From: Acetobacter lovaniensis
Lineage (GTDB): Bacteria; Pseudomonadota; Alphaproteobacteria; Acetobacterales; Acetobacteraceae
Length of the DNA stretch: 38,808 bases
Reading direction: 5' to 3'
NCBI RefSeq assembly: GCF_014207635.1
Contig: NZ_JACHIE010000022.1
Span: 1 to 38,808 of the forward strand
Shown: positions 22,317-29,788 of the stretch, in pieces
Numbering within the stretch: position 1 is the first letter of the stretch
Layout: every line of letters begins with the position of its first letter
The notes under the pieces: model-generated
Database searches by the model: none
Seen by the model: only the letters and a program-made list of their open reading frames with translations
Told to the model about the DNA's origin: nothing
Program-made: the position numbers and the translations under genes

Positions 22317-24419
22317 TTATCTATGACCTCTGGTAAGCTCATCGGCCAGCGTCTGCTCGTCGTACACATGCCGCAAGGCGGCAATGATGGCGCTGGTGTC
22401 TGTGGAAACGGCACGGTTGGAGGTGATATCGTAATACAGATCACCTGCAAGGCTTGGTAGATTACCGTCAAAAATCAGCCCAACGGCATGGCCTTCCCTG
22501 TTCAGCACTGGAGACCCGGAGTTGCCGCCGACAATGTCGTTCGTGGAGACAAAGTCCAGATGGGTGGAGAGACCCAGTTTGCTTTTTGCATCCAGCCATC
22601 GTTGAGGCAGGTTGAAAGGCGCGCTGCCGGTGGCGTGGTGGTACATGCCCGCAAAGTCGGTAAAGGCGGGAATGTTTGCCCCGTTCTGTGTCCAGCCGCG
22701 CACCGTGCCGTAGGACAGGCGGGGTGAAAATGTTGCATCCGGGTACAGCGCATCGAGCCGTCCCTCAGCTTTTGCCTGTGCAAAACGGGCACGGGCAATG
22801 GCTCCTTCGGCCTGATGCAGCGGGGCGGAAACCTCATCGCGCATGCGGTCGCGCAGGATGACCAGAAGCGGGTGGAGGCGGCGTGCAAAGACGATCATCG
22901 GGTCGGATGATGCGTTGATGGCGTCTTGTCCACCTTTCCAGAGTGCAAGGCGCACGGCAGGGTCAGCCAGCTTTGTCTCACGTACAAGGCGGGCGGCAAG
23001 AGTGTCCGGGTTATCATGCCCCAGTGTCATCTGCACCAGCGGGTCATCCGTGCCCAGAAGCTGGCGCAGCGTTGTCAGGCTCAGGGCGAGAGATGTGGTT
23101 TCCAGCTCAGGGTAAACGGGGGTTTTTGCACCCAGTTCGGTCTCGATCTCGCCGAGTTGTGCATCATGATACCCCGCATTGCGTCTGGCATCGGGTTTGA
23201 GGCGTTCGGCAGCACCGTTCACCAGCGTCATGGCCTCACCGGCAAGCCCGTCCAGCGCCATGCGCAGGGCAATGTTCTGCGTGAATAACCTGCGTTGGGT
23301 GGCTATGGCCTTGTCGACCGTTGCAAAAGGTGTCCCAAATTCCTGCCTGCGTGCAGGGTCGGCATCAATCCACGCCTGCAGGGCTGCATCCTCTTTTGCG
23401 CGGCGTTCTACAATATCGCTGGTACGCAGGGCCGTTTGTGTGCCGGAATAGGATTTCAGGCTGTTTTGTACGCTGAAGAGTTCATCTTCAGCCTGTTTTT
23501 CATGCTCGGCGCTCTCGCGCGCATATTGCCACAACATCCCTTCACGCACGCTGAGCAGAGCAATGACTGTGGGGTTGATCACATCGCGTTGGAAAGCGAG
23601 TGCGGCTGCGGGCAAGCCACGTTCCGTCCGGCCCGGATTGCCGGATGTAAAGACAAGTTCGTGCTCGCTTGGACCGTTGATGTCAAACTGAAGGTACGGG
23701 GTGTGAACAGGCTTGCCGTTCTCGTAAACACGCAGCATGGAGAGATCAATATCGTAACGTGGATAACTGAAATTGTCCGGGTCGCCGCCAAAGAATGCAA
23801 TGCCCTGTTCGGGCGCCATGACAATGCGCACATCCTGATAACGGCGGTACCGGTAGAGTGCGGTTTGCCCCCCATGGTAGAGTGACACCATATCGCACCG
23901 CCAGTGAGCGGCATCTCCTTGCAGGCAGTCTTTTGTCAGGCGGCTTTCAATCGCCTGCATGGCGGTGGAGTAGGCGTTGCCGCTTCTGCCTCTGGTTTCC
24001 GCCTCGACCTGAGCGGAGACATCCGAGATGGAATCCAGCCGGTCAAGCTCCATTCCCGGGCATTGCCGTTCTTCGGCAAGGGATCTGGTATAAAACCCAT
24101 CCCGGAAGTAGTCGTGTGTCTTGTCTGAAAGCGCTGCAAGGCAGGAGTTGGCACAATGGTGGTTTGTCATCACCAGCCCATCGGCCGAGACGAACGAGGC
24201 TGAACACCCTTCCGCCAGCCGGGCAGAGGACTGGATGACATGCCTGATCCATTCCGGCGTTGGCGTAAAATGGTAGGCAGTCTGCATGGCCGCAACCGGC
24301 AGGTGGTCAAAAGGCCACATGCCTTCTTCCGCCCGTACGGAGTTCGCCCCTATCAGCGCGGTGGAGACAAGGGCCAGAAACGCAGTCCGGGCATGGCCTT
24401 TACCAAAAGTGCGTTTCAT
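22317..24419 (-). CDS. Secreted S46-family dipeptidyl-peptidase, DPP7-like
   Basis: This protein has 700 residues from ATG 24419 with GGAGAG nine bases upstream. The frame stays open to 25109 but that part has no ribosome site or domain and lies over another gene. A signal peptide (about 1-30, cleaved after VRA) is followed by the chymotrypsin-fold protease of family S46. The catalytic His is in MTNHHC (about 88) and the catalytic Ser in GGNSGSPVLN near the C-terminus. A long helical insertion between them (about 280-560) is the domain that caps the active site and clamps peptide N-termini. Family length is about 700-720. The residue after FD in LIFDGN is Gly, as in DPP7-type enzymes that prefer hydrophobic P1, rather than the Arg of acid-specific DPP11. 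It would release dipeptides from peptides in the periplasm. Confidence 0.92.
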   Translation of the reverse strand: MKRTFGKGHARTAFLALVSTALIGANSVRAEEGMWPFDHLPVAAMQTAYHFTPTPEWIRHVIQSSARLAEGCSASFVSADGLVMTNHHCANSCLAALSDKTHDYFRDGFYTRSLAEERQCPGMELDRLDSISDVSAQVEAETRGRSGNAYSTAMQAIESRLTKDCLQGDAAHWRCDMVSLYHGGQTALYRYRRYQDVRIVMAPEQGIAFFGGDPDNFSYPRYDIDLSMLRVYENGKPVHTPYLQFDINGPSEHELVFTSGNPGRTERGLPAAALAFQRDVINPTVIALLSVREGMLWQYARESAEHEKQAEDELFSVQNSLKSYSGTQTALRTSDIVERRAKEDAALQAWIDADPARRQEFGTPFATVDKAIATQRRLFTQNIALRMALDGLAGEAMTLVNGAAERLKPDARRNAGYHDAQLGEIETELGAKTPVYPELETTSLALSLTTLRQLLGTDDPLVQMTLGHDNPDTLAARLVRETKLADPAVRLALWKGGQDAINASSDPMIVFARRLHPLLVILRDRMRDEVSAPLHQAEGAIARARFAQAKAEGRLDALYPDATFSPRLSYGTVRGWTQNGANIPAFTDFAGMYHHATGSAPFNLPQRWLDAKSKLGLSTHLDFVSTNDIVGGNSGSPVLNREGHAVGLIFDGNLPSLAGDLYYDITSNRAVSTDTSAIIAALRHVYDEQTLADELTRGHR

Positions 24420-24851
24420 GGCGGATCGCTCTCCGATTGTTATACTGTAACTCTTACGTTTCACCTGTAGCAGCTTTATTTTCCGAAGAAAATGCGTGCC
24501 CCTGCTGGAGAAAAAATTCGTAAACGGTTCAGCAGGATGGTTTTGCAGGAGATGTTCAGGAGTGTGGATATAACGCGCCACAATGCGGCCCTCTGCCGTA
24601 GGCAAGGCTGCGCCGCGCCGCCAGTAAGGCAATGTGGCAGGCATGGCGGGAGGCATGGCGCACAGCCCGGTCGCACGGGAGTTGCGGGAATGAAAAACGT
24701 TTATGGGCAGGCGTTCTGTACGAATGCTGTATGGGCTACATGCCATTTTACGGTGTTCTCTCTGGATGTGTGCAGGCTTGTGGCTGCATTCAGTTGGTTC
24801 TGATGTGAGAACATTTTTTGATTGCAACGAATGGGCGTTTGTGGTGAGTAT
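24420..24851. other. Intergenic region between divergent peptidase and importer operons
   Basis: About 430 bases. The 70 bases next to the peptidase gene are AT-rich and contain TATAAC on the minus strand (about 24437-24442), a possible -10 without a clear -35. The middle (24500-24700) has no recognisable gene on either strand. No guanidine riboswitch pattern (ACGR hairpins of class II, the class III pseudoknot, or the class I core) was recognised upstream of the importer gene. Confidence 0.5.
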
Positions 24852-24883
24852 CAGTAATACGGTTTTTGCAATTCGTATTACTG
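24852..24883. promoter_or_regulatory. NikR-type operator before the guanidine/urea operon
   Basis: A perfect 10-base inverted repeat, CAGTAATACG (24852-24861) and CGTATTACTG (24874-24883), ends at the ribosome site GGAG of the first gene. It contains GTAATA-N16-TATTAC, the same spacing and outer GTA/TAC as the E. coli NikR operator GTATGA-N16-TCATAC. The operon encodes a NikR-like ribbon-helix-helix protein, so autoregulation by repression is the natural reading. As RNA, the same repeat could also form a hairpin near the ribosome site. Confidence 0.75.
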
Positions 24884-24895
24884 GAGTCCTCCCCC

Positions 24896-25879
24896 ATGCG
24901 CTTCCCATCGCTTTTTCGCAAAGGCCTGCTTGCCAGTGTTTGTGCCGCGGTCTCTCTTTCCTCGGCGTCTGCGGCATCGTTGAAGATTGGCTATAGTGAC
25001 TGGCCGGGTTGGGTTGCGTGGCAGGTTGCCATTGATAAAGGCTGGCTGAAGGAGGCGCAGGTTGATGCCGACTTCCAGTGGTTTGACTACAGTGCCTCGC
25101 TCGACGCATTTGCCGCGCATAAGCTGGATGCCGTTATGGCAACCAATGGGGATGCGCTGGTAACCGGGGCCAATGGCCATAAGGGGGAAATGATCCTTGT
25201 GACCGATTATTCCGATGGGAATGATATGGTCGTGGCGCAGCCCGGTATTAAGGACATGCAGGGCCTCAAGGGTAAATCCGTTGCGGTGGAAGAAGGGCTG
25301 GTGGACCACCTGCTTCTGCTCAAGGGGCTGGAAAAATCGGGCATGAGCGAAAAAGACGTCAAGCTCGTGAACACAAAAACAAACGAAACACCGCAGGTTC
25401 TGGCCTCGGGGCAGGTTGCGGCCATTGCAGCATGGCAGCCTAACTCCGGTCAGGCGTTGCATGCGGTGCCCGGAGCGCGGCCGGTGTTTACCTCGCATGA
25501 AGTGCCGGGCCTGATTTACGATACCATTGCGGTCGATCCGCAGTCCCTGCACGACAATCATGACCAGTGGCAGCGTCTGGTTGGGGTGTGGGACCGTGTT
25601 GTCACCTATATTCAGGACCCCAAAACACAGCCGGATGCCCTGCGCATTATGGCGGCGCGCACGGGCGTGACCCCGGAGACTTACAGGCGCTTCCTCAAAG
25701 GCACGCATCTGCTGAGCCTTGCTGATGGAAAAGGCGTTTTTGTAAAAAAAGAAGGGCTTGGCTCTTTGTACGGATCGACCGAAATTTCAGATGCCTTTAA
25801 TGTTCAGCAGGGTGTTTACAAATCACCCCAGAACATTGACAGCTATATTGATCCGTCCTTTACGGCCTCTGTTAAGTAA
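24896..25879 (+). CDS. ABC importer substrate-binding protein (urea-carboxylase-type operon)
   Basis: This protein has 327 residues from ATG 24896, which has GGAG nine bases upstream; an in-frame upstream start at 24866 lies inside the operator. A signal peptide (about 1-26, ASAAS) precedes an NMT1/SsuA-like periplasmic binding fold (LKIGYSDWPGWVAWQVAIDK, then DAVMATNGDALV and GLKGKSVAVEEG). There is no lipobox, so it should be a free periplasmic protein. It is the first gene of an eight-gene operon and delivers substrate to the permease and ATPase encoded next. In such operons it is annotated as a putative urea binder; guanidine or a related cation is more likely given the DUF1989 genes downstream. 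Confidence 0.88.
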   Translation: MRFPSLFRKGLLASVCAAVSLSSASAASLKIGYSDWPGWVAWQVAIDKGWLKEAQVDADFQWFDYSASLDAFAAHKLDAVMATNGDALVTGANGHKGEMILVTDYSDGNDMVVAQPGIKDMQGLKGKSVAVEEGLVDHLLLLKGLEKSGMSEKDVKLVNTKTNETPQVLASGQVAAIAAWQPNSGQALHAVPGARPVFTSHEVPGLIYDTIAVDPQSLHDNHDQWQRLVGVWDRVVTYIQDPKTQPDALRIMAARTGVTPETYRRFLKGTHLLSLADGKGVFVKKEGLGSLYGSTEISDAFNVQQGVYKSPQNIDSYIDPSFTASVK

Positions 25880-25901
25880 CGGCAAAGGGTAGGAGCACAT
25901 T

Positions 25902-26864
25902 ATGCAGGGCTTCCTTGCCTCATGGAGGCTATACGGCCGGACAGACCGGATGTTGCGGAATATATTCGGTATTCTGGCGGTGCTCCTGCCTTTGCTCCTC
26001 TGGAGCGCAGTTAGTTATCTGCCTTTTGTCTGGCATCCTCAGGTTCTGATCACCGACCCCGGAGGGGAGGAGTATCTGGAAACGGGGATGCGGATGAACC
26101 GCGCGGATTTTGCACGCGCGGTCACGGAAATGCAGGAGCAGCACCAGCCTGTTCCGCAGGGTATTCCAAGTAACCCCGTTTACCTGCCATCTCCGGGGGA
26201 TGTGCTGAGCGCGTTTGTGCATGCCTTTACGTCTTCTGCTCCTGTTGGGGCTGAACATTCCATTACGCAGGCTTTTGCACACAGTATCCGGATTATCTTC
26301 TGGGGGTTTGTTATTTCTTCCGTCATGGGGGTGCCTCTGGGCATTATGTGTGGCTCCATTCCGGCTGTTGCGCGGCTTGTTGAACCTGCGGTCGATTTTT
26401 TCCGCTACCTGCCAGCTCCGGCTTTTGGAGCACTCGCAGTGGCTATTCTGGGTATTTATGATGCCCCCAAGATTGCCATTATTGTTATAGGGACCCTGTT
26501 CCAGCAAATACTTGTTATTGCCAATACCACGCGCAAACTCGATTTTTCTCTGGTGGAGGCATCCCGCACTTTGGGTGCAAAAGGTCTGCGGCTGCTTTTT
26601 CGGGTGGTTATTCCGGGTATTCTGCCCGACCTGTACAGGGACCAGCGTATTCTGCTTGGCTGGGCCTGGACCTACCTGATTGTGGCAGAACTGATTGGCA
26701 CATCCTCGGGAATTACATGGTTTATTACGCAGCAGGCCCGTTACCAGCATTTTGACAATGTTTTTGCCGCCATGGCGCTGATCGGTATTGTCGGTCTGGG
26801 CACGGATATGGTCCTTGGCGTTGTTGGCCGCAAACTGTTTACGTGGAAAAGGGAGAATGGCTGA
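25902..26864 (+). CDS. ABC importer permease (urea-carboxylase-type operon)
   Basis: This 320-residue permease is of the SsuC/TauC/NrtB class. It has an N-terminal membrane segment (about 21-44), then a longer than usual periplasmic loop (about 45-115). About five further segments follow, with the EAA motif (EASRTLGAKGLRLLFRVVIP) that contacts the ATPase at about 218-237. The long first loop with GGEEYLETGMRMN is seen in the urea-carboxylase-associated permeases. Its TGA overlaps the ATPase start as TGATG. It acts in the inner membrane as a homodimer with the binding protein and the ATPase. Confidence 0.88.
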   Translation: MQGFLASWRLYGRTDRMLRNIFGILAVLLPLLLWSAVSYLPFVWHPQVLITDPGGEEYLETGMRMNRADFARAVTEMQEQHQPVPQGIPSNPVYLPSPGDVLSAFVHAFTSSAPVGAEHSITQAFAHSIRIIFWGFVISSVMGVPLGIMCGSIPAVARLVEPAVDFFRYLPAPAFGALAVAILGIYDAPKIAIIVIGTLFQQILVIANTTRKLDFSLVEASRTLGAKGLRLLFRVVIPGILPDLYRDQRILLGWAWTYLIVAELIGTSSGITWFITQQARYQHFDNVFAAMALIGIVGLGTDMVLGVVGRKLFTWKRENG

Positions 26865-27784
26865 TGATTGACCATGTAGAGCATGCGCTCCCTGATTATC
26901 GCATTCTGCCACCAGATGTGGCCGCACGTATGGAGCAGATTAAAAAGCGCGACTATGTTCTGGAAATTGATCGCGTTACCAAGGTTTTTACACAAAAGCG
27001 TAACCGGACCGTAGCTCTGGATTCCATAGAATTTGGTGTGCACCGGCGCGAACTGGTGTGTGTGGTTGGGCCTTCAGGGTGTGGCAAATCCACCCTGATC
27101 CGCATTCTCGCCGGGCTGGAGGATGCCACTGAAGGGCGTATTCTCATGGACGGCAAGCCGGTCCGTGGTCCGGGGTCCGACCGGGGTATGGTCTTTCAGA
27201 AATACACGCTGTTTCCTTGGCTGGATGTCTGCCGCAACGTCATGTTCGGGATTGAGATGGGGGGCGTGGACCGGCTGGAAGCCCAGCGTCAGGCCATGCA
27301 GTGGCTCCAGATGATCGGGCTGGAACAGTTTGCGACCGCGTATCCGCACCAGCTTTCTGGTGGAATGCAGCAGCGTGTTGCCATTGCGCGCGCCCTTGCT
27401 GCATCCCCCCGTGTGCTGCTGATGGATGAATCTTTTAGCGCGCTGGATGCCCAGACACGCACAAAAATGCAGAACTATTTGATGGAGATCTGGCGCAAGA
27501 TCGACATTACCATAGTCTTTATCACGCATGATCTGGACGAGGCCATTTATCTGGCTGACCGTATTCTGGTGCTTAAACCCCACCCCGGGCAGGTGGAGGA
27601 AGTGATTGAAGTACCGCTCTCCCGCCCCCGTCGTGCGGAACAGATGACATCGGCCGAGTTTCTGGCAACAAAGGCGCATCTGGAGGGGCTTATCCGCTCC
27701 TTCGGCGCATCGGATGACATGGATGAGGATGAGGTAACAATTGATCTGCCGCTTCTCACCCTTGTAACAGATCAGGTCGAGTAG
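26864..27784 (+). CDS. ABC importer ATPase (urea-carboxylase-type operon)
   Basis: This protein has 306 residues from ATG 26864, which overlaps the permease stop and has GGGAG upstream; GTG 26843 is possible but less likely. It has Walker A (GPSGCGKST), Q-loop (MVFQKYTLFPW), signature LSGGMQQR, Walker B (VLLMDES) and H-loop (FITHDL) in the nitrate/sulfonate ATPase order. The N-terminus has about 30 extra residues before the first strand, and an acidic tail (DDMDEDEVTIDL) follows the fold. It powers the importer encoded with it. Both are common in this operon type and say nothing specific about the substrate. Confidence 0.9.
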   Translation: MIDHVEHALPDYRILPPDVAARMEQIKKRDYVLEIDRVTKVFTQKRNRTVALDSIEFGVHRRELVCVVGPSGCGKSTLIRILAGLEDATEGRILMDGKPVRGPGSDRGMVFQKYTLFPWLDVCRNVMFGIEMGGVDRLEAQRQAMQWLQMIGLEQFATAYPHQLSGGMQQRVAIARALAASPRVLLMDESFSALDAQTRTKMQNYLMEIWRKIDITIVFITHDLDEAIYLADRILVLKPHPGQVEEVIEVPLSRPRRAEQMTSAEFLATKAHLEGLIRSFGASDDMDEDEVTIDLPLLTLVTDQVE

Positions 27785-27795
27785 GGAATACAAGC

Positions 27796-28266
27796 ATGAG
27801 TAGCAAGGAACAGATCAGCCGCGTCAGTATTTCCCTGTCGCCAGGCCTTCTGCATGAGCTTGACGCCATGGTGGCGGAAAAAGGCTATGCCAGCCGCTCC
27901 CAGGCGATCCAGAACATTCTGCATCAGGAGCTTATGGCGTGCCGGCAGGAAAACGGCGATGAGCTGATGGCCGGCGTGATTATTCTTTTTTACAATAATG
28001 CCGCCACAAACCTGCAACAGAAACTTGCAGAGCTGCAATATGAAAACCTTGCAGAGGTTATCAGTTCACTGCACGTCAACCTCATTCGCAGGCAGACACT
28101 GGAAGTGCTGCTTGTTCAGGGCAAGGTTAAAAAACTGCAGGATATAGCAAACCAGTTTATCACGCAGCCCGGTGTTATTTCCGGACGCCTGCACCTGATA
28201 GCCTCCCTGATCCCCCCCGTTCATGAAAAAGGGCGGGACCTTACACTTGATATGGAAGCGTCCTGA
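27796..28266 (+). CDS. NikR-like ribbon-helix-helix repressor lacking most nickel ligands
   Basis: This 156-residue protein has AGGGA before its ATG. Residues 7-45 form the RHH DNA-binding domain (RVSISLSPGLLHELD, then GYASRSQAIQNIL), closely like NikR. Residues 58-136 form the ACT-like domain (AGVIILFYN, SSLHVNL, LEVLLVQGK, GVISGRLHLI). The nickel site of E. coli NikR is His76, His87, His89 and Cys95; here only His93 (equivalent to 87) remains, and the others are Asn95, Thr101 and a non-His residue. Nickel sensing by the known mode is therefore unlikely. A NikR-type operator lies before the operon. It probably represses the operon and responds to another ligand, perhaps the substrate or a nitrogen signal. 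Confidence 0.85.
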   Translation: MSSKEQISRVSISLSPGLLHELDAMVAEKGYASRSQAIQNILHQELMACRQENGDELMAGVIILFYNNAATNLQQKLAELQYENLAEVISSLHVNLIRRQTLEVLLVQGKVKKLQDIANQFITQPGVISGRLHLIASLIPPVHEKGRDLTLDMEAS

Positions 28267-28305
28267 ACGCGCATTGCCATTCCTGCCTGAATACAGGAGA
28301 TTTTC

Positions 28306-29109
28306 ATGCAAATAGACCAGCAAACCCCAGATTGGTACCGGGCCCGCTACAACCAGCTCCGGGATCAGGCGCTCCAGTCCGAAAATACGGCACGCCCCGC
28401 TGCAACCCCGATTGAAATGACCGAAGCCAGTGTTCTGCACCGCGAAACCATACCCGGCGGGTGGTACTGGAGCACATTTGTGCCGCGTGGGCAGGCACTA
28501 CGCCTGATCAACACATCCGGCAACAATGGTGTGTCGGTCATGTTGTGGAATGCGGACGACCTGAGCGAACGCTACAATGCGGGCGATACCATGAAGCTGC
28601 AATGGACCACCTGCCTGACCACAGGGCGTGTTCTGTTCTCTGATATGGGGCGCGTGCTGGCATCCGTTATTGGCGATAGCTGCGGGTTTAGCGATACGCT
28701 GGTTGGCGGGAGCACACCGCAGAGCAACCAGCGCAATTTTGGGTCTGCCAGTTTGCGCAATACCCGCAACAACCTGCGCCTGACTGCGGGAAAATACGGT
28801 ATGGCGCAGCATGATGTTGCCTCCTGCATTACGTTTTTCTCCCATATCAGCACGCAGGCCGACGGCAGCTTCAAATGGGTGGAAGGCGATGTGCACCCCG
28901 GCGCGCATGTGGACCTGCGGGCGGAAATGAACCTGCTTGTTGCCGTCTCCAACTGTCCACACCCTCTGGCCCCGGATGCCAGTTTTGCACCGGCTCCTGT
29001 TGAGGCCGTGCGCTGGCAGGCTCCTGCCCCGGCGGCGGATGATCTGTGCCGGACATTCAGCGAAGAAGCACGGCGCGGGTTTGATAACACAGATATTCTC
29101 TTTGCCTGA
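28306..29109 (+). CDS. DUF1989 urea-carboxylase-associated protein, longer subunit (probable carboxyguanidine deiminase subunit)
   Basis: This 267-residue protein has AGGAG before its ATG. It is of DUF1989 type: IPGGWYWSTFVPRGQALRL, a conserved motif SVMLWNADDLSERYNAGDT, GDSCGFSDTLVGG, and a C-terminal HVDLRAEMNLLVAVSNCPHP. Cysteines in the C-G-F and S-N-C-P motifs are shared with the next gene and probably bind metal. The longer of the two associated proteins has extra sequence at both ends, as here. The pair has been shown in other bacteria to deiminate carboxyguanidine to allophanate (CgdAB). The letters A or B are not assigned here because I cannot match the subunit names with certainty. 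Confidence 0.88.
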   Translation: MQIDQQTPDWYRARYNQLRDQALQSENTARPAATPIEMTEASVLHRETIPGGWYWSTFVPRGQALRLINTSGNNGVSVMLWNADDLSERYNAGDTMKLQWTTCLTTGRVLFSDMGRVLASVIGDSCGFSDTLVGGSTPQSNQRNFGSASLRNTRNNLRLTAGKYGMAQHDVASCITFFSHISTQADGSFKWVEGDVHPGAHVDLRAEMNLLVAVSNCPHPLAPDASFAPAPVEAVRWQAPAPAADDLCRTFSEEARRGFDNTDILFA

Positions 29110-29125
29110 TCAGGGAGCCAGATTT

Positions 29126-29770
29126 ATGTCAGAACATGATCTTAGCAAGATTTTTTCCAATATTGTTCTTGATCAGCATGTGGCCGCGCGCACTCCGTGG
29201 TCGGGTCTGGTGCGCAAAGGGCAGGTTATCCGGATTATTGACCTGAAAAGCCAGCAGGCTGTGGATGCCCTTTTTTACAATGCCCATGCCTACCATGAGC
29301 GCTACAGTGCGCAGGATACGCTGCTCAATCAGGGTTCGGCCTATATTGGCAAGGGGACCGGGCTGTATTCCAACGAAGGCAATGTGCTCATGACCGTGGT
29401 GGATGACACCTGCGGACGCCACGACACGCTGGCCGGGGCCTGTAGCTGTGAATCCAATACGGTGCGTTTTGGGCATGAGACCAGGTACATGCATTCGTGC
29501 CGAGAAAACTTCCTGCTGGAAGTTGAAAAATACGGCATGAGCAAGCGCGACATTGTCAATAACGTCAATTTTTTCATGAATGTGCCAGTTCTGCAAAATG
29601 GTGAACTGGTGATTGATGATGGCCTGTCCGACCCCGGCGGGTATGTGGACCTGCGCGCGGAAATGGACACGCTTGTGGTTATTTCCAACTGTCCGCAGGT
29701 TAACAACCCCTGCAACGGTTTTGTGCCGACCCCCATCCGCGTCGTTATCGGCGACCCTGTTTCCATCTGA
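29126..29770 (+). CDS. DUF1989 urea-carboxylase-associated protein, shorter subunit (probable carboxyguanidine deiminase subunit)
   Basis: This protein has 214 residues from ATG 29126 (CAGGGAG upstream); the open frame back to 28937 lies inside the previous gene. It is a clear paralogue of its neighbour: SGLVRKGQVIRI, ALFYNAHAYHERYSAQDT, DDTCGRHDTLAGACSCES, VNFFMNVPV, YVDLRAEMDTLVVISNCPQ. Extra cysteines (GACSCES) fit a metal site. The two subunits are expected to form a heteromeric hydrolase that removes ammonia from carboxyguanidine. Sixteen bases separate the genes, which fits coordinated synthesis. Confidence 0.88.
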   Translation: MSEHDLSKIFSNIVLDQHVAARTPWSGLVRKGQVIRIIDLKSQQAVDALFYNAHAYHERYSAQDTLLNQGSAYIGKGTGLYSNEGNVLMTVVDDTCGRHDTLAGACSCESNTVRFGHETRYMHSCRENFLLEVEKYGMSKRDIVNNVNFFMNVPVLQNGELVIDDGLSDPGGYVDLRAEMDTLVVISNCPQVNNPCNGFVPTPIRVVIGDPVSI

Positions 29771-29788
29771 CCGTTCGGACTGCCTGCC

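Noticed and set aside
22111..22326. 71-codon plus frame between the oxidoreductase and peptidase genes
   Set aside because: It overlaps the end of the peptidase gene on the opposite strand and shows no recognisable features.
24500..24700. Minus-strand peptide that faintly resembled a cytochrome c fragment
   Set aside because: No CxxCH motif is present in any frame and the resemblance does not extend.
24420..24895. Guanidine riboswitch before the importer gene
   Set aside because: Neither paired ACGR hairpins nor the class I or III conserved cores were recognised; only the NikR-type inverted repeat is clear.
24420..25109. Upstream extension of the S46 peptidase frame by 230 codons
   Set aside because: It lacks a ribosome site, runs across the divergent promoter region and into the importer gene, and the signal peptide begins at 24419.
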